Source: Bermanella sp049115935
GTDB taxonomy: Bacteria > Pseudomonadota > Gammaproteobacteria > Pseudomonadales > Oceanobacteraceae
Direction of reading: 5' to 3'
DNA: 64,000 nucleotides
Assembly: GCA_049115935.1 (NCBI GenBank)
Contig: JAGDZK010000005.1
Span: forward strand, 1-64,000
Each line of letters starts with the position of its first letter. The first letter of the stretch is position 1. The position numbers were made by a program, and so were the translations under genes. Below, in pieces: positions 1 through 8,920 of this stretch. The notes beneath the pieces were generated by a model. The model was not told the origin of the DNA, did not search any database, and saw only the letters and a list, made by a program, of their open reading frames with translations.

Positions 1-299
1 CATTCGCTGCAATGCTAATGGCTGGTATCGATGGTGTTAAAAACAAGATTCACCCTGGCGATGCTGCAGATAAAGACTTGTACGATCTAGAGCCAGAAGA
101 AGCGGCTAAGATCCCACAAGTGGCTGGTAGCCTACGTGAAGCTCTTGATTGTCTTAAAGAAGACTGCGCTTTCTTAACTGAAGGTGGTGTATTCACTCAA
201 GACATGATCGATGCTTACATCGAACTTAAAATGGAAGAAGTGTATCGCGTTGAGCATACAACTCACCCAGTTGAGTACGATCTATACTACTCTGTTTAA
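1..299 (+). CDS. glnA: Glutamine synthetase type I, C-terminal part
   Basis: This is the last ~98 residues of type I glutamine synthetase, which makes glutamine from glutamate, ammonia and ATP in the cytoplasm. The reading frame is open from the window edge (codons from base 3), so the start lies outside. The visible tail has the family's typical 'KIHPGDAADKDLYDL' segment, 'GVFTQDMIDAYIELKMEE' and the ending 'HPVEYDLYYSV'. The adenylylation-site tyrosine is not visible here and should lie just upstream. It is followed by ntrB and ntrC, the usual order in gammaproteobacteria. Its last codons are duplicated twice downstream as non-functional fragments (see the repeat entry). Identification is firm. 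Confidence 0.97.
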   Translation, partial: FAAMLMAGIDGVKNKIHPGDAADKDLYDLEPEEAAKIPQVAGSLREALDCLKEDCAFLTEGGVFTQDMIDAYIELKMEEVYRVEHTTHPVEYDLYYSV

Positions 300-323
300 T
301 AACAGACCTAGTCTAGAAAAAGG

Positions 324-347
324 AGCAGCCTACGGGCTGCTTTTTTT
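324..347 (+). terminator. glnA terminator, copy 1
   Basis: The stem AGCAGCC / GGCTGCT with loop TACG is followed by a run of seven T. It lies 25 bases after the glnA stop codon and is the primary glnA terminator. Confidence 0.9.
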
Positions 348-450
348 ATGGCTAAAACAAAGGCGCTGAGCACAACTCTCGACCCATGACCCAGTTGAGT
401 ACGATCTATACTACTGCGTTTAATAACAGACCTAGTTTAGAAACAAAAGG

Positions 451-473
451 AGCAGCCTACGGGCTGCTTTTTT
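451..473 (+). terminator. glnA terminator, copy 2
   Basis: Same hairpin (AGCAGCC, loop, GGCTGCT) followed by T6, inside the second tandem unit. Confidence 0.85.
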
Positions 474-573
474 ATGGCTAAAACAAAGGCGTTGAGCACA
501 ACTCTCGACCCATGACCCAGTTGAGTACGATCTATACTACTGAGTTTAATAACAGACCTAGTTTAGAAAAAGG

Positions 574-597
574 AGCAGCCTACGGGCTGCCTTTTTT
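574..597 (+). terminator. glnA terminator, copy 3
   Basis: Same hairpin, with a C inserted before the T-run (GGCTGCC then T6), inside the third tandem unit. It lies about 100 bases before the DUF4124 gene, so it would stop any remaining readthrough. Confidence 0.82.
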
Positions 598-701
598 ATG
601 CCTTCAAAACATCATCATGCTAACCTTTTCCCAATTTGATGAAATAGGCCAGCAACTGAAAACAAAACCCGCTACAGTAGAGGCTCAAATGAGAGTTATC
701 T

Positions 702-1220
702 ATGAAACCTGTATTACTACTAACACTATTATTATCGTTTATAAGCCACGCTCAGGTTTACACTTGGATCAATGAGCAAGGCATCCGCGTATATGGCGAT
801 GAGCCACCGGGCCATGCAAGCAAAGCCGAGCTACCTCAATTACAAGAGGTAAAAATGCCCAAAGCAGTGCAAAAACAAGAAGAACAAGGTGCAGAGTCTG
901 ACCCCGGCTTTACTGGCTATCGCTTGCTAGAGATTGTTAGCCCCAAAGAGGACCACATGATCACAACCGGTTACGCCGGAAGTACTAATATTCAGCTCCA
1001 TATTCAGCCAGCACTCCAACCAAAACATGAAGTTACCCTATTACTTAATGGATTAACTATCCAAACCGGCGCACAGTTGGAATTCAAGCTAGAGAACCTA
1101 AACCGTGGGACTCACCTGATACAAGTCATGATAAAACACCAAGGAAAGCTTCTTATTTCAAGCTCAAAACGCCGCATATACGTACAACGTCCTTCTATTC
1201 TGAATCGCCCTCGCACCTAA
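702..1220 (+). CDS. DUF4124 domain-containing envelope protein
   Basis: A 172-residue protein with a signal peptide (residues 1-17, 'LLLTLLLSFISHAQ'). A DUF4124 domain follows directly ('VYTWINEQGIRVYGDEPP'), with the typical 'Y.W.d..G...Y.D.pP' pattern. The rest is probably a beta-rich periplasmic domain (about residues 75-160) with alternating hydrophobic residues. Genes of this family commonly sit between glnA and ntrB in Pseudomonas relatives. Its biochemical role is unknown. The three glnA terminators upstream imply its own promoter in 600-701, but I could not assign boxes. Confidence 0.8.
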   Translation: MKPVLLLTLLLSFISHAQVYTWINEQGIRVYGDEPPGHASKAELPQLQEVKMPKAVQKQEEQGAESDPGFTGYRLLEIVSPKEDHMITTGYAGSTNIQLHIQPALQPKHEVTLLLNGLTIQTGAQLEFKLENLNRGTHLIQVMIKHQGKLLISSSKRRIYVQRPSILNRPRT

Positions 1221-1386
1221 TTGGAATCCACTGCACCAAAGTGGTGCTATAGTAAGCCTTAATATGAAAACCCGCACCTAAAATAGGCTTTAAAGCCCCG
1301 TATTTGCTGAGCCTTAAGACTATAACAGTGCAAAATGGATATGGCTTGCTTCTTGCTACAAGGCCATTACTCAGGAAAAGTATGTT

Positions 1387-2499
1387 ATGGCCGATTTCGT
1401 TTTTTATAAGCAACTAATTAATCATTTAGATAGCTCGATTCTAGTGCTAGATGAATCATTAACAGTGCAATACCTTAATCCCGCCGCGGAGGCGCTACTA
1501 CAAGTGAGCGGTCGACGCTGCGTTGGCACACCTGCAGAGCTCGTATTTTGTGACGTCCAACAAGACGTGCAAACCTTTGCTAATTCACTTGAACAAGAAA
1601 CCTCTTTTACCAAGCGCGAAGCTGAAGTGCGCTTAATGAACCAACAAATCATTACGCTGGATTACAGTGTGAGCCCTGTAGAGTTTGATAAAACCATTTG
1701 CCTTGTGGTTGAAATGCACCCTCGCGATCGTCTAATGCGCATTAGCCGTGAAGAGGAATTAATTACGGCTCAAGCGACAACACAAACACTAGTTCGCGGT
1801 ATGGCCCATGAAATTAAAAATCCATTAGGTGGTATTCGCGGCAGTGCACAGTTACTTGAACGTATGCTTGATAGTGCGGACCTTAAAGAATACACCCACA
1901 TTATAATTGAAGAAGTGGATCGTTTAAGAAACCTTGTGGATAAGATGCTTGGGCCAAATAAATTACTCGAGCGCATTGAAACCAATATTCATGAAGTTCT
2001 AGAACGAGTTCATAGCCTAATCAGTGTTGAAGCGGCAGGGCAATTAAAGTTACGCCGTGACTATGATCCAAGTATTCCAGAGTTTCTTGCTGACAAAGAA
2101 CAATTAATACAGGTTGTGTTAAATATTACCCGTAACGCCATGCAGGCCTTACTTTCACAACAAGGTAACCATGTTTTCCCAGAAATTACGTTACGTACAA
2201 GGGCCATTCGACAGTTCACTATTGGTCATACCAAGCATCGACTTGTATTGCATTTAAGTATTTCTGATAACGGTCCTGGGATTCCTGAAAATATTCGTGA
2301 AAGTTTATTTTTCCCTATGGTTAGCGGGCGAGCAGAAGGAACAGGTCTAGGGCTATCCATCGCCCAATCAATTATCAATCAACATCAGGGCATTATCGAG
2401 TGCGATAGTGAACCTGGTAAAACTGAGTTTTCTATTTACTTGCCGTTAGAACTTGATCAAAACGATTACAGCGCGCAAGAACAGAAAAATATTTTTTAA
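1387..2499 (+). CDS. glnL: Nitrogen regulation sensor histidine kinase NtrB
   Basis: NtrB (GlnL) is the cytoplasmic kinase/phosphatase that phosphorylates NtrC under nitrogen limitation and is itself controlled by PII. The 370-residue protein has no membrane segment. An N-terminal PAS domain (about 10-110) is followed by the H-box 'AHEIKNPLGGIRGSAQLLE', with the phospho-acceptor histidine at 141. The kinase ATPase domain carries an N-box ('NITRNAMQAL'), a G1-box ('SDNGPGIP') and a G2-box ('GTGLGLSIAQ'). Length matches the family. It lies 15 bases upstream of ntrC, so the two form an operon. The ATG at 1387 follows 'AGGAAAAGT'. Confidence 0.96.
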   Translation: MADFVFYKQLINHLDSSILVLDESLTVQYLNPAAEALLQVSGRRCVGTPAELVFCDVQQDVQTFANSLEQETSFTKREAEVRLMNQQIITLDYSVSPVEFDKTICLVVEMHPRDRLMRISREEELITAQATTQTLVRGMAHEIKNPLGGIRGSAQLLERMLDSADLKEYTHIIIEEVDRLRNLVDKMLGPNKLLERIETNIHEVLERVHSLISVEAAGQLKLRRDYDPSIPEFLADKEQLIQVVLNITRNAMQALLSQQGNHVFPEITLRTRAIRQFTIGHTKHRLVLHLSISDNGPGIPENIRESLFFPMVSGRAEGTGLGLSIAQSIINQHQGIIECDSEPGKTEFSIYLPLELDQNDYSAQEQKNIF

Positions 2500-2514
2500 C
2501 ATTGGGACTAAGCC

Positions 2515-3939
2515 ATGAATAAAGTTTGGATTATTGACGACGATCGCTCTATCCGCTGGGTATTAGAAAAAGCCCTTGAGCAAGACAATATTGAAAGCCA
2601 ATCATTTGAAAATGGCGATAAAGTTATCAATGCGTTAAACCGCGAAATTCCAGATGCCATCATCAGTGATGTTCGCATGCCTGGTATTGACGGCTTAACG
2701 CTCTTGAACCAAGTTCATCAGGTTGACCCTAATATCCCCGTTATTATTATGACAGCCCATAGTGACCTAGATAGCGCTGTAACATCCTATCAAAAAGGGG
2801 CTTTCGAATATTTACCAAAACCATTTGATGTAGACGAAGCCGTCAGTTTAATTAAACGAGCCATCGCCCATAAACATGAAACCACCTCACTTAACCATGC
2901 AGAACCAACTGAGCCGTATAAGCATACGGAAATCATTGGTGAAGCCCCAGCTATGCAAGAAGTGTTTCGTGCCATTGGTCGCTTAAGCCATTCCAATATC
3001 ACTGTTTTGATCAACGGTGAATCGGGCACGGGTAAAGAACTCGTTGCTCACGCACTACATAAACACAGCCCACGTAGCGAGCAACCTTTTGTTGCATTGA
3101 ACATGGCAGCCATCCCAAAAGACTTAATTGAAAGTGAATTATTTGGTCACGAAAAAGGGTCATTTACAGGTGCAGGTGGTCAACGTCGCGGTCGCTTTGA
3201 ACAAGCCGATGGCGGCACACTATTTTTAGATGAAATTGGCGACATGCCAGCAGATACACAAACCCGTTTATTACGTGTATTAGCTGACGGAGAATTTTAT
3301 CGCGTTGGTGGTAGCACGCCAGTCAAAGTGAATGTGCGCATTATTGCGGCAACACACCAAGATTTAGAAGGCCTTGTAAAAGCTGGTACGTTCCGTGAAG
3401 ATTTATTTCACCGTTTAAATGTTATTCGCATTCACTTACCAGCACTGGCTGAGCGTCGTGAAGATGTGCCACGTTTATTACACCACTTTTTAACTCGCGC
3501 AGCTGAAGAGCTAGGCGTTGAAGCAAAAGTATTAAAAAGCGATACCGAAGAATATCTTTGCACTCTGCCTTGGCAAGGTAACGTACGCCAACTAGAAAAC
3601 ACCTGTCGCTGGATCACGGTAATGGCGTCTGGTCGTGAAGTTCATATTAATGACCTGCCGCCAGAACTTCTAAACCAAGAAGAAAAAGCCACAACCAGTA
3701 ACAACTGGGAGCAAGCGTTACGCAATTGGGCTGACCAACAATTAGCTCAAGGCAAGAAAAGCATTCTTGATAATGCCGTGCCTATTTTTGAGCGCATCAT
3801 GATTGAAACGGCACTTAAACATACCGCCGGGCGTCGTCGTGATGCCTCTATTTTATTAGGCTGGGGTCGTAACACCCTTACCCGTAAAATTAAAGAACTA
3901 GGAATGGAAGAAACCACAGAAGAGGAAGAAATGGACTAA
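2515..3939 (+). CDS. glnG: Nitrogen regulation response regulator NtrC
   Basis: NtrC (GlnG) is a sigma-54 enhancer-binding activator of nitrogen-assimilation genes. The 474-residue protein has an N-terminal receiver (1-120) with the acidic pocket DDD at 8-10, phospho-acceptor Asp52 ('ISDVRMPG') and Lys102. The AAA+ domain follows, with Walker A GESGTGKE at 168-175, the sigma-54 contact loop GSFTGA at 215-220 (GAFTGA in most members, a conservative variant) and Walker B 'GGTLFLDEIGDM'. A Fis-type helix-turn-helix lies at the C-terminus ('RRRDASILLGWGRNTLTRKIKEL'-like region, quoted in part). It is cotranscribed with ntrB. Confidence 0.97.
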   Translation: MNKVWIIDDDRSIRWVLEKALEQDNIESQSFENGDKVINALNREIPDAIISDVRMPGIDGLTLLNQVHQVDPNIPVIIMTAHSDLDSAVTSYQKGAFEYLPKPFDVDEAVSLIKRAIAHKHETTSLNHAEPTEPYKHTEIIGEAPAMQEVFRAIGRLSHSNITVLINGESGTGKELVAHALHKHSPRSEQPFVALNMAAIPKDLIESELFGHEKGSFTGAGGQRRGRFEQADGGTLFLDEIGDMPADTQTRLLRVLADGEFYRVGGSTPVKVNVRIIAATHQDLEGLVKAGTFREDLFHRLNVIRIHLPALAERREDVPRLLHHFLTRAAEELGVEAKVLKSDTEEYLCTLPWQGNVRQLENTCRWITVMASGREVHINDLPPELLNQEEKATTSNNWEQALRNWADQQLAQGKKSILDNAVPIFERIMIETALKHTAGRRRDASILLGWGRNTLTRKIKELGMEETTEEEEMD

Positions 3940-3951
3940 GCGCCCGTTTAC

Positions 3952-4248
3952 CTATTTATATAACGACAAAACCCGAAGCCATTCTTGCGCTTCGGGTTTT
4001 GATTTAAAATATTCTTGATGCACCAATTTACGTGAAGCGCCTATCAGCTTATCTCTAGCCATTACCTTCAAAACACTTTCATTGATAACAGCGGCGTCTG
4101 CTAGCTGACTGTTTTCTTCAACCCGTTGTTGGAACTCCTGAATAAACTCAACAATTTCAGGTGGGTGCAACACCCACTCACTTAAATCTACTAAACTTGC
4201 CAAGTGAGAATCCGTAGGCTGACTCACTTTAATTTTCAATTCCAGCAT
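3952..4248 (-). CDS. Uncharacterised protein, possible STAS/SEC14-like fold; start uncertain
   Basis: The first ATG of this frame is at 4248 and gives 98 residues with no convincing ribosome binding site. The frame stays open upstream to a stop at 4390-4392. The extra stretch (to about 4362) reads like protein: '...VYGEYQLERKERTFNLTIIG' followed by 'VIDLELALRF'. The whole ~135-residue product would alternate beta strands and helices ('LVDLSEW', 'EFIQEFQQRVEEN', 'YFKSKPEAQEWL'). That order resembles STAS/SEC14-like (SpoIIAA-type) proteins; this is inference. No ATG, GTG or TTG exists in the extension. An ATT at 4362 lies one base after the mshQ stop. The gene therefore has a rare start, is translationally coupled, or has lost its start. 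Confidence 0.55.
   Translation of the reverse strand: MLELKIKVSQPTDSHLASLVDLSEWVLHPPEIVEFIQEFQQRVEENSQLADAAVINESVLKVMARDKLIGASRKLVHQEYFKSKPEAQEWLRVLSLYK
3968..4000. terminator. Bidirectional hairpin terminator after ntrC
   Basis: An 11-bp perfect stem AAAACCCGAAG / CTTCGGGTTTT with an 11-base loop. It lies 28 bases after the ntrC stop and inside the 3' coding end of the convergent gene at 3952-4248. Flanking A and T runs suit termination from either side, mainly for ntrC. Confidence 0.8.
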
Positions 4249-4363
4249 AAAACGTAATGCTAATTCTAAATCAATAACGCCAATAATCGTCAGATTAAAT
4301 GTTCGTTCTTTTCTTTCTAATTGATATTCTCCATATACCGATTTAAATTGCGTAAGGATAATA

Positions 4364-7300
4364 TCAGCGAATAATTTCTTTCCAGTAAATCATTTTGTCA
4401 TGCCCTCGATATTGCCCAAAGCTAACCTCAGGATTAGGATCATCATCACCTGCCCCCTCCCAATCAAATTTCAAATACACAGGAACAGAATAAGGGTATT
4501 TGAAGGAGCCATATTTAGGTGTTGGCGCAGACCAAATAAAACTGAATACTCCACCCGCTAAATTTCCCGTGTCTCCACCATCACCGCTAGCCGTTGTATC
4601 AGCATCAGTAAAAGCATTACCCACATCACCTTCATTAATCACTGTTTTTGCGCCAATATTTGCAACGTCATAGGTTGTCGAGCTATCCATAATATTAATA
4701 ACGAAATTACTTCCATCGTAATATTCAGCTTTCGCTTTTTGTAATAAATCTATGTCTTCAGGACCATACGCATTTTCAATGCGAATACGCCCATACAAAA
4801 TAGGTCCGCCACTACCATTAAGCTCAACGGGTGTGTTTGATAAGCTCACACCGTCAGCATCTTCTAAATTTGAAATAGTCAGCGTAATATCATTATCAAA
4901 TTGATCGATTAAACTATTAAGATTACGATCATACACAAAGTGATCATCATTACTGAACTCATATATATATTCTGAATCCGCATTTGGTCCAGAGAATGAA
5001 CCATCGTTAAACCCTGCCGTAACGGTCACAGCAGCGCCAAGACTACCGATCACAGCAGAAGACGCCGTAACCGTGAGATCAAAATTTGAACTAAATGGCG
5101 CTATGTAATTTTCCAATAGCTGATTATTAAAACCTCTGGCAATAAAATTAATGCTGGGTAATACGTCATAATGTATTGCTCCCTCATTGCCAGCCGTTAT
5201 TTGCCCGGTGTAAGTAAAACTTGTATTGGCATTATCAAAAACAGGTACGATGTTAGACTGCTCAAAGAAATCCTTTGGAAAGAATCGCCCTATATTTTCT
5301 GACGTACTGGCTGTTAGCCCTGTGTTACCGTCAACACTAATGCTCATCGTACCCATCTCACTGTAGCTTGAGGATAACGTGACATCGCCATCTACTAGAT
5401 TTGCACTAGCTGGAGCAAAATTTCCAAGCGTTCCTGCTGCTGGTGAAACCAAATTCGCGGATAAATCCACGGACCCAGAATAATTAAATGATGTTACATA
5501 ACCTACATCACAAAAATTTGAACTTCCTGAATTATTCCAACGCTTAGCACTAATCTCTATATCGAACGCTTCTCCAGCTTGCTTAAATTGGGTGCAAGCG
5601 TTACTGAGTCCGGGGGTGTCGCATTGCCAATCAGCATCAACAGGTTCGACACAAAAACCATAGGGTTGGGATAAAAATGAATTAGAAGCCGTTTCTAAGA
5701 CATCTCCCGTCGCGGTACCAGCAGAATTAAGTAATTCATAATAGGCGTACAATCGAACTAAACCAGATTCGATATAACTTAAATTGAAAGGGGCTTCAGA
5801 GGTCGATGAATCGGAAAAATCTAATGTGACATCAACATAATTCAGGCCTGATCCATTATTAGTTGCATTTGTAGAAACCATATTCACACCCGCGATCGTT
5901 GCGCTTGAACCAGAACAATTAGCAGGGGCAATACACTCTATTGCAAATTTAACCGTTTGATTTCCTTGTAACAACCCCTGGCAACTGCCATCTGTTGCTG
6001 TATCAACGGCTTCTACCGATAGCGAGCTGCCATTGGGGGCGACATGAGAAAATTTAGCCGCAATCTGATTAGGAATATTATCGATAACACCATTATTTTT
6101 AAAAACAAACCCTGCCTTTTCAAAAGAAACAGGCTTCGCATTATTGATAGTCAAAGACTCTACCCTTAATTCTGTCTCTTCAGCATGGATGTTATGCAAG
6201 TATAATTTCACTTTTCCCTTATCACTAACAACCATATTATAAGTAGCAGCGCCAGTATCAACAGGCCCTGGAGTCAGTACACCATTCGCACTAGCATCAA
6301 GGCTCCAGTCACCATGATTAGTTGATGTTGAAAGTGTTATATTTCCGACATAATCTTCAATAATTTGATCATTAGCATCATATATGGACAGCTCGACTAA
6401 TGTAGGCAAACAATTAATCGCCGTCTGTGCGGTTACTATTTCAATTTTTGAAATATTAACGCTATTAGTTTCACACCACATAATGTCACCAAGACCGCCA
6501 TAGGCATCAACATCCAATATCACTTTTGCATTCGCACCTAACGAAATATTTGCAGCGGTTAATAAACCAAATAAATGACTACCTGATGATAGCGTCACAT
6601 CGGACTCTGAATATATAACACCGCTAATGGTTGCATCAGCACCAAATACCACATCATTATAAAAATATATAAATAAGTTTTCACTCAATCCAGTATTAAA
6701 CTGGGAAGGTGAGTTAATAATCAAGTCGTTGCCAATGCTTACGTTTCCACCCACGTAAATTCTCACAGGCCCACTGGTTACATTAATGGTTACATCATTC
6801 CCAATAGTTAGGTCATTAATCCAGTAATTACCTGCCGATAAATTAAGCGTCGAATTACTCTTCAATTCTAAATGATTAATCTCAAAATCAGAAAACAATG
6901 TATTCAAAAAATTTAAAGTGGCTGAACTTTTTAATACAACATTGTTAAACAAATTAACCGTTAGCCCTAAATCCAAATTAAATTGAAATAAGCTGAGGCT
7001 TATGTCGATGCCTATACCAATTGCCGGAAACAGAACAGATGTCAATCGATTAATTAAAGTACCACTGGAACTGCAATCATCAAAAGAACAGGAGGGCACA
7101 CTAGAATTTACATCTGTATTAACCACACTCGCATTTAAACTCAATCCTGTATTATTAATAAGTTGAGCATTCAAACCAAAATTAATAACACCATTAATCC
7201 CAGTTGCCCCTAAGCCATCAGGAAATGTACCAATGCAATAGTTTTCTTCCGGAATTAGACAATCACGAGTTTCGGTCAACAATGATCGTATTTCGGTTGC

Positions 7301-8920
7301 ATCAAGTACATTGGCAGAAATTGAAATTTCATCGTAACTAATATCTTTAAAGTTAGCGCCAATTAATGCACCTAAATTAATCAACTGCATATTATGACCA
7401 AATGTTAATAATCCTAGATTAGCAATTGTACCAGATGTTACAGGGTTACCACTTGCAACTAGAGTATCACCAATATAAATAGAAAAATTATTATTAACAT
7501 AATCATAATTTACGCTAATTAAATACCAAGTATTAGATTGCCGGTTTTGAGAAACTTCAACTATAGTAAATTCATTATCATCATCGTCTTCAAAGTGGAA
7601 TTCTAATAACCCATCAGCTCGTTTTAACAAATAAAACACTTTCCAACCTAACAAGCCCAGCAAATTTCTTGAGGCATCAAATAAGATTCTATCCTCTCCA
7701 TTATTCCATTCATCATCCAATTTTAGCCAAAACGAAATATTTCCTATATTGCCGATATCTGCATCTACATCCAGAGCAGATGAAATGATCCCTCCATTAA
7801 GTAAAAGATTATCGGCATCTATTTTGGCGGCAGCACACATGGCACCCTCAAGAATAGGTTCCACACTTCCTGTAATTGACCCTACAATATTTCCTGTTAA
7901 ATCCAATACATTATTGACGACTTGCCAACTAGTATTATCTAAATCAATTAATGCTTTTTTTACAGGGCATGTTAAGACAGGAAAATCTGTTGCTAAACCA
8001 ATGGATATATTAGGTGCAATAATAGGACAACCATTCGAGGTAATATCAAGGTTAACGTTGGCGTAGGCTAACCAACTTCCCGTAGGTTTTTTAAATTGTA
8101 ACGAGCTGGCACTATCACAACAATTATCAGATCCAATCACTTGTAGTTTGTGATATCCAGCAGATAACGTAATACTGCCCTGCAAAACTGCAGAATTATT
8201 CCAGTCTCCACCCCATGTTAAATCATCAACCCAGTTTTCTTCTAACGCCACACCATTAATATATAAGCCACCACCGTTGCCAAAACTACTGCCTAACCGA
8301 AAAGTCCACAACCCCTCTTCTCCTGGTAATACCTGAAAATAACTTTCGCTATGAATGATGCTGTTTTTATCTTCGCCAAATAACGTGCTATGGCTAATGT
8401 TTGTATAGGTTGTTAAAAGATCACAACCATACCCAAGATTTATATCTGTTGATGCTTCGAATAAATTAAGTGCATGACTCTTACTTGAGGGATTAATACT
8501 TGATAATCGACTATGTAAATTAATCCCAGGAAGCGTTAATTCGAAAGCGGTATTTAAAATGGGATCGGGAGCTTCATTACCGTAATATAGATAAATAACT
8601 TTAGTTTCATTCGCTAAAAGCTGCGGTAATCTTACCCATATTTTGGCTTTTTTGGATGATGCATTCCAGGTCTCTATCCAGACTTCTAACGGGCTTTCAT
8701 CATCGGAATCAAGCAACCGAATATCTAACCCACTATCACTCCAAACATATAAGTTATTTAGAATCGACACATCTAAATCAATACTGACTTCATAATTTAT
8801 GAGATCATTACCCGACTGTTCTTCAATGGTCACGGCTAATTTAAATGGCCAAGCGCAGTTCCAATGAGAAGAAGCTTGAGGCACAACAAAACATAAAACA
8901 AATAATAATATAATCCTCAT
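4364..8920 (-). CDS. mshQ: MSHA biogenesis protein MshQ, large adhesin-like protein
   Basis: At 1518 residues this is the largest gene in the window and the last msh gene. It has a signal peptide (1-18). A DUF2341-like domain follows (about 25-125, 'VIYLYYGNEAPDP'). A PA14-like region comes next (about 170-290, 'GLYINGVAL', 'AGYHKLQVIG'), then a concanavalin/LamG-like domain (about 385-530). A repetitive hydrophobic beta-rich stretch ('GNDVTINVTSG', 'GADATISGVIYSES') precedes the DUF6701-type C-terminal half typical of MshQ ('YGRIRIENAYGPE'). MshQ is encoded in MSHA operons and is thought to act at the cell surface; its exact role is not established. The 5' end overlaps mshP by 4 bases. Confidence 0.88.
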   Translation of the reverse strand: MRIILLFVLCFVVPQASSHWNCAWPFKLAVTIEEQSGNDLINYEVSIDLDVSILNNLYVWSDSGLDIRLLDSDDESPLEVWIETWNASSKKAKIWVRLPQLLANETKVIYLYYGNEAPDPILNTAFELTLPGINLHSRLSSINPSSKSHALNLFEASTDINLGYGCDLLTTYTNISHSTLFGEDKNSIIHSESYFQVLPGEEGLWTFRLGSSFGNGGGLYINGVALEENWVDDLTWGGDWNNSAVLQGSITLSAGYHKLQVIGSDNCCDSASSLQFKKPTGSWLAYANVNLDITSNGCPIIAPNISIGLATDFPVLTCPVKKALIDLDNTSWQVVNNVLDLTGNIVGSITGSVEPILEGAMCAAAKIDADNLLLNGGIISSALDVDADIGNIGNISFWLKLDDEWNNGEDRILFDASRNLLGLLGWKVFYLLKRADGLLEFHFEDDDDNEFTIVEVSQNRQSNTWYLISVNYDYVNNNFSIYIGDTLVASGNPVTSGTIANLGLLTFGHNMQLINLGALIGANFKDISYDEISISANVLDATEIRSLLTETRDCLIPEENYCIGTFPDGLGATGINGVINFGLNAQLINNTGLSLNASVVNTDVNSSVPSCSFDDCSSSGTLINRLTSVLFPAIGIGIDISLSLFQFNLDLGLTVNLFNNVVLKSSATLNFLNTLFSDFEINHLELKSNSTLNLSAGNYWINDLTIGNDVTINVTSGPVRIYVGGNVSIGNDLIINSPSQFNTGLSENLFIYFYNDVVFGADATISGVIYSESDVTLSSGSHLFGLLTAANISLGANAKVILDVDAYGGLGDIMWCETNSVNISKIEIVTAQTAINCLPTLVELSIYDANDQIIEDYVGNITLSTSTNHGDWSLDASANGVLTPGPVDTGAATYNMVVSDKGKVKLYLHNIHAEETELRVESLTINNAKPVSFEKAGFVFKNNGVIDNIPNQIAAKFSHVAPNGSSLSVEAVDTATDGSCQGLLQGNQTVKFAIECIAPANCSGSSATIAGVNMVSTNATNNGSGLNYVDVTLDFSDSSTSEAPFNLSYIESGLVRLYAYYELLNSAGTATGDVLETASNSFLSQPYGFCVEPVDADWQCDTPGLSNACTQFKQAGEAFDIEISAKRWNNSGSSNFCDVGYVTSFNYSGSVDLSANLVSPAAGTLGNFAPASANLVDGDVTLSSSYSEMGTMSISVDGNTGLTASTSENIGRFFPKDFFEQSNIVPVFDNANTSFTYTGQITAGNEGAIHYDVLPSINFIARGFNNQLLENYIAPFSSNFDLTVTASSAVIGSLGAAVTVTAGFNDGSFSGPNADSEYIYEFSNDDHFVYDRNLNSLIDQFDNDITLTISNLEDADGVSLSNTPVELNGSGGPILYGRIRIENAYGPEDIDLLQKAKAEYYDGSNFVINIMDSSTTYDVANIGAKTVINEGDVGNAFTDADTTASGDGGDTGNLAGGVFSFIWSAPTPKYGSFKYPYSVPVYLKFDWEGAGDDDPNPEVSFGQYRGHDKMIYWKEIIR

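Larger units (their letters stand above)
247..600 (+). repeat. Three tandem copies of the glnA 3' end plus terminator
   Basis: A unit of about 116-126 bases occurs three times in tandem, beginning near 247, 363 and 489. Each unit carries a version of the last ~12 glnA codons, the stop region 'TTTAATAACAGACCTAG', a GC hairpin with a T-run, and (first two copies) a spacer 'ATGGCTAAAACAAAGGCG'. Only the first copy is in frame with glnA. In copies 2 and 3 the serine codon TCT of the Tyr-Ser-Val ending has become TGC and TGA. The result is three consecutive intrinsic terminators between glnA and the next gene. The duplication mechanism is inferred, possibly slippage or unequal recombination. Confidence 0.93.

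Noticed and set aside
247..600. Tandem units considered as a CRISPR-like array.
   Set aside because: Units are over 110 bases, contain coding remnants and terminators, and have no short repeat/spacer pattern; no cas gene is present.
512..775. An 87-residue ORF spanning the third glnA-tail repeat and running into the DUF4124 gene.
   Set aside because: It reads through the repeat and terminator hairpin, overlaps the real gene in another frame, and its sequence looks random.
7749..8066. A 105-residue plus-strand ORF within mshQ.
   Set aside because: Shadow frame of a well-supported large gene; no ribosome binding site or recognisable content.
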